Below are positions 58,703 through 64,000 of a stretch of DNA of 64,000 bases, piece by piece. The translations under genes were made by a program, and so were the position numbers. The stretch comes from JBMFVE01 sp049966155 (GTDB lineage: Bacteria > Bacteroidota > Ignavibacteria > Kryptoniales > JAKASW01), in contig JBMFVE010000001.1 in assembly GCA_049966155.1 (NCBI GenBank), positions 124,001 to 188,000 of the forward strand, written 5' to 3'. Under the pieces are notes generated by a model. The model ran no database searches, had not been told where the DNA came from, and saw nothing but the letters and a program-made list of their open reading frames with translations. The number at the start of each line of letters is the position of its first letter. Positions within the stretch are counted from its first letter, which is position 1.

Positions 58703-59125
58703 ATGGAAAGGAAAATTAGAGTTCTCGTTGCAAAAGCTGGTCTTGATGGACACGACCGTGGTGCAAAAGTCGTTGCGGCTGCGCTGAGAGATGCGGGAAT
58801 GGAAGTTATTTACACCGGCCTCAGGCAAACACCAGAAATGATTGTCGAAGCAGCAATACAGGAAGATGTAGATGCCATAGGTATCAGCTTGTTGAGCGGA
58901 GCACATATGACAATCTTCCCAAAAGTACTTAAACTTATGAAAGAAAAAGGGATTGACGACGTACTTTTATTTGGAGGAGGAATCATCCCGGAGAAAGATA
59001 TCAAAGCACTGAAGGAAATGGGAGTGGGTGAACTTTTCACCCCTGGAACATTGACAACAGACATAGTTGATTACGTCAGAAAATGGGCAAAAGAACATAA
59101 GGGGATAGAGGCTGAACAACAATGA
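58703..59125 (+). CDS. Stand-alone cobalamin-binding domain (methylmalonyl-CoA mutase small subunit type)
   Basis: 140 aa, one B12-binding domain. The cobalamin ligand motif DGHDRGAKVV (about residues 15-24, His17) is followed by SLLSGAHMTI and FGGGIIPEKDI, all typical for the C-terminal domain of methylmalonyl-CoA mutase. GAGG lies six bases before the ATG at 58703; an in-frame ATG at 58691 overlaps the previous stop and would add four residues. The catalytic subunit is not in this window. Hosts with split mutases pair it with a separate TIM-barrel subunit. Overlaps the next gene by four bases (ATGA). Confidence 0.9.
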   Translation: MERKIRVLVAKAGLDGHDRGAKVVAAALRDAGMEVIYTGLRQTPEMIVEAAIQEDVDAIGISLLSGAHMTIFPKVLKLMKEKGIDDVLLFGGGIIPEKDIKALKEMGVGELFTPGTLTTDIVDYVRKWAKEHKGIEAEQQ

Positions 59126-60186
59126 AAACTGATCCATTACAAAAATTGGCCGAGAAATTAAACTCCCTATCTGTTGACAGCTTTTGGGATGTTGGAAAGT
59201 TTCTCGTTGAAAAGGTTCTTCCGTATGCAAAGGAACAAAAGCTCTCAGAAGAAGAACTTTATAAACATCTTTCGGCTTACCCTGGGTTTAAGTTCCCTTC
59301 GACACTCCTGAAACAATGTCATCTATACTTCAGTTATTACCCGGATGTAAAAAAGCGGAAGCTCCCTGAGAACTTTTATTTCGAGCTTGCTTCAAGGGTA
59401 AGTGATCCTGACAAAAGGGCTGAATACGAAAAACTGGCTTTCCAAAACAAATGGACAATTTCTGAATTAAAGAAAAGAATCAGGCAAGATTCCCTGAGCG
59501 AGAAGGAAAACGAGCGGACAAAATTTGGATTTGATTTAAAAAACAGCGATGTCTGGGCATTTGAAGTCCCCGATCCACGTTTTGGAAAAGCTGGTTACAG
59601 AGGTAGACTTGCGGGGCAAATTGTTGCAAACGCTATCTACCATTTCACTGAACCAGGGGCATACATTGTTGATCCATTTGCGGGAAGTGGAACTATCGGT
59701 GACGTAATTGAAAAAATTCCAATTTTCGGAGATAGGCGATATAAAATGTATGACAATGAACCCGCCGACGAAAGAATTATCCAGAACAATATTTTTTTAT
59801 CTGGCATTCCTGAACAATCCTCAAGCGTTGACTATGTATTTCTCGATTTTCCCGAGGAATTTTATTCGAGCATCGAAAATGTCGATGTGGCGCTATCAAA
59901 TTTTCGGGCAAAGGTGAAGACAACCCTGCGTGAAACCAAGAGAGTCCTCCGGGCCGGCGGAAGGGTTTCCGTCGTTGTTAGCACTGATATCGGTGAGCAG
60001 GGCGTTGCTGACTATCCGTTTGAAGTAAAAAAGATGTTCGTTGAGGCAAACTTCAAAACTGTAGCTACTGTTTACCTTCCTGAGCGATCCGGTAAGAAGT
60101 TTAACTATTATGAACGCAAGCCTCTGGTTTCAGAGATGCGGGAATTACTCACATTTGAGAAGCTGCCGGATGCAATTGCGGAGTAA
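59122..60186 (+). CDS. DUF1016-like N-terminus fused to a SAM-dependent methyltransferase domain
   Basis: 354 aa. The N-terminal part (about 18-122: FWDVGKFLVEK, YKHLSAYPGFKFPSTLLKQC and EYEKLAFQNKWTISELKKRI) resembles the helical DUF1016 N-terminal domain known from PDDEXK nucleases such as YhcG. From about residue 157 a methyltransferase fold follows: RGRLAGQIVANAIYHFTEPG, motif I VDPFAGSGTIGDV (183-195), an acidic YDNEP loop and LDFPEEF (about 241-247) in the place of the usual DPPY catalytic motif. DNA adenine or cytosine-N4 enzymes have D/N/S-PP-Y/F there, so the target or activity may differ. Motif I precedes the catalytic motif, as in alpha/gamma-type enzymes. No restriction gene is adjacent. 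Last full gene of the plus-strand operon. Confidence 0.7.
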   Translation: MKTDPLQKLAEKLNSLSVDSFWDVGKFLVEKVLPYAKEQKLSEEELYKHLSAYPGFKFPSTLLKQCHLYFSYYPDVKKRKLPENFYFELASRVSDPDKRAEYEKLAFQNKWTISELKKRIRQDSLSEKENERTKFGFDLKNSDVWAFEVPDPRFGKAGYRGRLAGQIVANAIYHFTEPGAYIVDPFAGSGTIGDVIEKIPIFGDRRYKMYDNEPADERIIQNNIFLSGIPEQSSSVDYVFLDFPEEFYSSIENVDVALSNFRAKVKTTLRETKRVLRAGGRVSVVVSTDIGEQGVADYPFEVKKMFVEANFKTVATVYLPERSGKKFNYYERKPLVSEMRELLTFEKLPDAIAE

Positions 60187-60192
60187 GTTGCT

Positions 60193-60249
60193 ATGAACAA
60201 AATAATTGCCGGAGAAAGTGGTCTTGCTGAAATAAGAGAGATTCTCTAA
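60193..60249 (+). CDS. Possible 18-codon leftover ORF
   Basis: ATG six bases after the methyltransferase stop, with GGAG overlapping that stop, encodes MNKIIAGESGLAEIREIL and then stops. It has a good ribosome binding site and protein-like composition, but it is too short to recognise. It could be a remnant of a lost downstream gene or chance. Confidence 0.2.
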   Translation: MNKIIAGESGLAEIREIL

Positions 60250-60260
60250 AATCAACCCTC

Positions 60261-62114
60261 TTACGGAACAATAATCTTTCTAATGCTTTTTGCTTCTTTT
60301 GGCCAGTCTTCACATTGAATCAAAGCTGGGACCGCATTAATTTTTCCACCGAAACCAATGTTGCGAACAACAAACATTTGCACAGGTTCTACCTTTACCC
60401 GCTTAAGTGCTTCAACAAAAATCCTTACATTTGCTTTATCTGCCAGGTCAGCAACATATTTAGCAATTACATCGTTTTTCTTCTTTTCAAGAGCAATTTG
60501 TTTGACTAAATTTTTCTCATTTATTATTAATGAGTCAGATTCTGTGGTAGCTCGCGATATCAGCCTGTAAAGGACAAATTCACCACCCTTTTGAACAGGT
60601 CCGTAAATTGCCCCTGGTTGACTTTCCAAAAAGGCTATGCCGGTAGAACCGAACAAATAAGCGTTTCGCCTCAGGGTATCGACTTTTGTTGCCATTGCTA
60701 TGGCAATTGTGTCAACGGCGTTTCTTTCCCTGTTAAGAGCTTCAAAGGCTTTTACTGCTGCATCAATGGTTGGTAAATGAAATTCCTCCAGAACCATATC
60801 AACCTTGCTGAGTTCGCTCGACCGGTAATCTCTCATAAATTTGCTTATATCCTCGTCTGAAAGCTTTACTGTATCGGTAATTGCTTTCCTCATTTTATCA
60901 GCAAAATAAGACCTCATAATCATTTCAACATTGTCCCTAACTTCAGGCAAATTCGCAAATCCTGAATCGCGAGCCCGTACTGCAAGAAGATGGTATTCAA
61001 CAACACGCCGTAAAGCAGTCCTCAGAGCAAGCATGACAGATTCCCGCGTGGTGTCGGTCGTCCTGAACTGAGCTCCTTCAAGGCCATTAATGGCTGTACC
61101 AAGTAGCATAAGTTGTGGATTTTTATCAACTGTTGATCTGTAGATCTTCAATAATGGCAAATTAACATTGTCATTGAGTTTATCCAGAAGATCAATGGTC
61201 AGGGTGCGATTAAGTAAGTAAACACCCCCTATGTAAGTTGGTACTTCCATTCTTAAAATAGAGGCCAGCGAGTCTGCCAACATGGACATTGCTGACGGAT
61301 TGATTCTCACCCTGATCCGCCCGAATAAATTGCCGACGTAGTTCTCTGTTCTTAAAATCTCATAACGTGTTTGCAGCAATTTGCGAACAGTAATCTCTTT
61401 CTGCTGATTTGACAGTTTAGAGAACTCAGGATCGTAGTTCCTTTCAAGTACCTTTATTACAATGAACTGACCCTGTCCTCTTATCGGTTCTGTCACAAAT
61501 CCGGCTTCTCTTCCCCAAAAGGCTTCTTCTTGATTCTCAAGAAGATTCCCATATCTGACAGTAACCGTATCGATAAAAATTCTGTTCATAACCGCTACAG
61601 CATTAAGACTGGCCGAATCAAGTCTGCTGCATTGATGATAAAAAAGAGCGGCATTTGTACTGTCCCTGAAATGAAATACCTCAACCTTATAGACATACCC
61701 AGCATTTACCAATGCCTGGCGCACCATTTCATTTGTTATTTGAACCTTGCTAAGCACCTCTTCTCTATAAAGCGCATCACGCAAATAAGTATCGACTGCA
61801 CTTTTTTCCAATTGCTGTGCTTCGGAGTTCATATATTTACCCGATTTAATTCCTTCATCCGCCAGCAACATCTCGGCTACCATCGACAAAAGGAACTTTT
61901 CCTTAACTGCATCAATGCCGGAAAAGGTTTCCTTCCCGGGATAAATAGAAAGGTCAAATCTCTTCTTGAATTCATATGCGGTGATTGGTTTCCCATTGAC
62001 AAGAGCAAGTGTGTCCCCGCTCATGTTATTCTCACCTGCAGAGGCAACCTCAACCGCCGTTACAAACAAAATTATAAGGAGGATAAGTCGACTACCAATT
62101 CTTTCGCAAATCAT
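60261..62114 (-). CDS. SurA-like periplasmic folding chaperone (degenerate rotamase domains)
   Basis: 617 aa with a signal peptide (ILLIILFVTAVEVASA, cleavage near residue 26). The mature N-terminus DTLALVNGKPITAYEFKKRF is the usual opening of SurA_N domains. Two later segments, around residues 140-225 and 455-545 (VDMVLEEFHLPTIDAAVKAF ... GAIYGPVQKGGEFVLYRL), have the outline of parvulin rotamase domains but without the clear catalytic HFGG-type signature, so peptidyl-prolyl isomerase activity is doubtful. Probably an envelope chaperone. Its start overlaps the GH3 stop by four bases, so the two are translationally linked. Confidence 0.75.
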   Translation of the reverse strand: MICERIGSRLILLIILFVTAVEVASAGENNMSGDTLALVNGKPITAYEFKKRFDLSIYPGKETFSGIDAVKEKFLLSMVAEMLLADEGIKSGKYMNSEAQQLEKSAVDTYLRDALYREEVLSKVQITNEMVRQALVNAGYVYKVEVFHFRDSTNAALFYHQCSRLDSASLNAVAVMNRIFIDTVTVRYGNLLENQEEAFWGREAGFVTEPIRGQGQFIVIKVLERNYDPEFSKLSNQQKEITVRKLLQTRYEILRTENYVGNLFGRIRVRINPSAMSMLADSLASILRMEVPTYIGGVYLLNRTLTIDLLDKLNDNVNLPLLKIYRSTVDKNPQLMLLGTAINGLEGAQFRTTDTTRESVMLALRTALRRVVEYHLLAVRARDSGFANLPEVRDNVEMIMRSYFADKMRKAITDTVKLSDEDISKFMRDYRSSELSKVDMVLEEFHLPTIDAAVKAFEALNRERNAVDTIAIAMATKVDTLRRNAYLFGSTGIAFLESQPGAIYGPVQKGGEFVLYRLISRATTESDSLIINEKNLVKQIALEKKKNDVIAKYVADLADKANVRIFVEALKRVKVEPVQMFVVRNIGFGGKINAVPALIQCEDWPKEAKSIRKIIVP

Positions 62115-64000
62115 CTTAAATCCGGAGTGGTTTCTGATAGTGTCATAGACTTTAAAACTTTTATTGAAGTGGAAATCACATCCTGTGAATTACCTCCTGC
62201 AAATATGTCAAATTCTCCAGCCTCGACAACCCGTTTCATATCGGGGTTTATGAACGATAACTCATATGGCGTCAATTCAAATCTAACAGTCTTCGTCTCT
62301 CCCGGTTTGAGAAAGATTCTCCTGAAACCTGCAAGCTGCTTAACAGGTCTGGTTACCGAAGCGCATCTCTGATGGATATAAAGCTGCACTACTTCATCAC
62401 CCCCTCTGTCCCCTATATTGGAGACATTAACCTTTACTTCAAAATAATCCTCTGACCCGGCTAATGGTGATGCAGTGAGTCCTGAATACTTAAATTTCGT
62501 ATAACTTAAGCCATACCCAAATGGGAACAGGGGAGACGAAGGGAGGTCAATATATTTGGACGTGAAATGATCGTTATTGGATGGCGGCCTGCCGGTGTTC
62601 ATATGATTATAATAAATTGGTACCTGACCGACTGCCCTGGGAAAGGTCACAGGTAACTTTCCCCCTGGGTTGTAATCTCCAAAAAGTACATCCGCTATTG
62701 CATTGCCAGCCTCGGTACCAAGGAACCAGGCCTCAAGAATAGCGGGGACATGCTCGGCAGACCAATTTAGGGTTAGTGGTCGACCGTTCATAAGAACTTC
62801 AACTAATGGTTTTCCAAGCCTCATAAGTTCACTCACCAACCTTTCCTGCACACCTGGTATATCCAGACTTGACCTCGACTCAGCTTCACCGCTCATATTA
62901 CCAGCTTCACCAACAACAGCAATTATGACATCAGATTTGCTCGCTATTTCCAGCGCCTTATTAAATAAAGCTGTGGAAGTATCGGTGATTCCACATCCTG
63001 GAGAATAAAACACTTCTGTGTTTTTGCCCACCTTATTCTTTATCCCATCGAGCACTGTGACAGCCATTTTGGGATCCCCCATGCCTGCCCAGCTGCCAAG
63101 TATATCATTTTTACTATCAGCTAAAGGGCCTATGACAGCAATTCTCTTTAAATCTTTAGACAGAGGAAGCAAATTTTTGTCATTTTTCAAGAGTACAATT
63201 GCTTCCCTCGCTTCATTTCGAGCCAGCTTTCTGTACTCTGGCAAAAGCAAACTTCTATTTGCAATTCCTGTGTCAACATACGGATTCTCAAACAAACCTA
63301 ACTTAAACTTAATTCTCAAAATTCTCCTGACTGAATCGTTTATCAACTCTTCGGAAACTTTGCCCTGTTTGACGAGCTGAATAAGCTGGTCGTGATAGGG
63401 GCCTACCATATCCATATCTACACCAGCCAGAACAGCCTTAAGTGCTGCTTGAGAAGAGTCACAGGCTACTCCATGATTGATTAACTCTGAAACTGCATCC
63501 CAATCACTAACCACAAAACCTTTGAATTGCCATTCCCCTTTTAAAATCCCCCTTATCGCGTATTTGTTTGCAGTGGCGGGAATCCCATCAAGATCATCAA
63601 ATGCACTCATTATTGTTCCCACTCCAGCATCGACAGCAGCCTTAAATGGGGGAAGGTAAATTTCCCTCAACGTCCGCTCGCTGACCTCTGCAGTATTGTA
63701 ATCTCTTCCACCTTCCGCAGCTCCATAAGCCACAAAATGTTTGGCGCACGCGATTAATTTACTTTCGGCTGACAAATTAGGCCCCTGATACCCTTCCACT
63801 TTTGCTTTTGCCATCATTATCCCGAGAAAGGGATCCTCGCCAGCTCCTTCGGCTATACGACCCCACCTCGGATCACGGGCAATATCCACCATTGGTGAAA
63901 ATGTCCACCTGATCCCCCGAGAGGAGGCTTCTCTGGCAGCAACAGCAGCACACGATCTTACCAGAACAGGGTCCCATGTGCTCGCCTCTCCCAGGGGTAT
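62111..64000 (-). CDS. bglX: Glycoside hydrolase family 3 beta-glucosidase-like (partial)
   Basis: Family 3 glycosidase. The frame runs off the window edge, so the N-terminus is missing (629 residues visible). Substrate-binding SPMVDIARDPRWGRIAEGAG and CAKHFVAYG, the nucleophile Asp in GFVVSDWDAVSEL, the second-domain AVIGPLADSKNDILGSWAG and the probable acid/base region VVGEAGNMSGEAESRSSLD are present, followed by the C-terminal FnIII-like domain (YGLSYTKFKYSG to ELTPYELSFINPDMK). This domain order is that of BglX, a periplasmic exo-beta-glucosidase, but xylosidase activity cannot be excluded. Confidence 0.92.
   Translation of the reverse strand: MPLGEASTWDPVLVRSCAAVAAREASSRGIRWTFSPMVDIARDPRWGRIAEGAGEDPFLGIMMAKAKVEGYQGPNLSAESKLIACAKHFVAYGAAEGGRDYNTAEVSERTLREIYLPPFKAAVDAGVGTIMSAFDDLDGIPATANKYAIRGILKGEWQFKGFVVSDWDAVSELINHGVACDSSQAALKAVLAGVDMDMVGPYHDQLIQLVKQGKVSEELINDSVRRILRIKFKLGLFENPYVDTGIANRSLLLPEYRKLARNEAREAIVLLKNDKNLLPLSKDLKRIAVIGPLADSKNDILGSWAGMGDPKMAVTVLDGIKNKVGKNTEVFYSPGCGITDTSTALFNKALEIASKSDVIIAVVGEAGNMSGEAESRSSLDIPGVQERLVSELMRLGKPLVEVLMNGRPLTLNWSAEHVPAILEAWFLGTEAGNAIADVLFGDYNPGGKLPVTFPRAVGQVPIYYNHMNTGRPPSNNDHFTSKYIDLPSSPLFPFGYGLSYTKFKYSGLTASPLAGSEDYFEVKVNVSNIGDRGGDEVVQLYIHQRCASVTRPVKQLAGFRRIFLKPGETKTVRFELTPYELSFINPDMKRVVEAGEFDIFAGGNSQDVISTSIKVLKSMTLSETTPDLR

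Overview
The window is about 64 kb of compact, moderate-GC bacterial chromosome. I found no transposase, integrase, phage gene or CRISPR array. Gene content and order suggest a member of the Bacteroidota/Chlorobi/Ignavibacteria group, most like Ignavibacteria. The pointers are a DUF4296-like lipoprotein, a CcsA/HemX-like gene beside hemA, a long 2[4Fe-4S] ferredoxin, a complete C5 haem cluster, and the L11-rif-str-S10-spc-alpha gene clusters fused on one strand. This placement is an inference; no 16S rRNA is present. The sequence is a draft assembly: eight Ns at 34016-34023 sit inside recQ between two identical 79-bp copies.

Layout. Bases 1-674 hold the 3'-truncated (window edge) end of an agmatinase gene, speB. 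Bases 1046-32879, all on the minus strand, hold the translation and transcription core. In transcription order this is tRNA-Thr(TGT), Tyr, Gly(TCC), Thr(GGT), rpmG, tRNA-Trp, secE, nusG, rplKAJL, rpoBC, rpsL, rpsG, fusA, tuf, rpsJ to rpsQ (S10), rplN to rpmJ (spc, without adk), rpsM-rpsK-rpsD-rpoA-rplQ (alpha), and the ribosome-assembly GTPase ysxC. Bases 33076-43535 are a housekeeping mixture: a 151-aa haem-copper-oxidase-like membrane protein, RecQ, a lipoprotein, an RsmI-like methylase, a PerM-type permease, a polysaccharide deacetylase, dUTPase, a GroES-like protein, thioredoxin reductase, QueG, a Rieske protein and a metallo-beta-lactamase-fold hydrolase. A ferredoxin and a small membrane protein are divergently transcribed around 44.05 kb.

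Bases 44470-55258 (minus strand) form a tetrapyrrole cluster: ccsA/hemX-like, hemA, hemC, hemD, hemE, hemH, hemG/hemY, hemB, an NAD-dependent epimerase and hemL. Together they run from glutamyl-tRNA to haem except for the coproporphyrinogen decarboxylation step. Bases 55393-60186 (plus strand) form a tightly overlapping operon: secreted FnIII-like protein, SpoIID-like protein, Maf, YbhN-type membrane protein, stand-alone B12-binding domain, and an unusual protein joining a DUF1016-like N-terminus to a methyltransferase domain. Bases 60261-64000 (minus strand) hold a SurA-like chaperone whose start overlaps the end of a family 3 glycoside hydrolase gene cut by the window edge.

Regulation. Several independent intergenic regions carry the same promoter shape, TTGxxx, 17 bp, TATATT or close to it: upstream of speB, rpsL, ferredoxin, the small membrane protein, ccsA/hemX and the FnIII gene. 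Many genes have GGAG-type ribosome binding sites, and TTG starts are used by rpoB, rpsL, rpsC and speB. At about 55.3 kb, the two promoters lie so close to the start codons that near-leaderless transcripts are predicted. I saw no unmistakable new biological system. The best candidates for follow-up are the DUF1016-methyltransferase protein, the palindrome between the ferredoxin promoters, and the mini oxidase-like protein.
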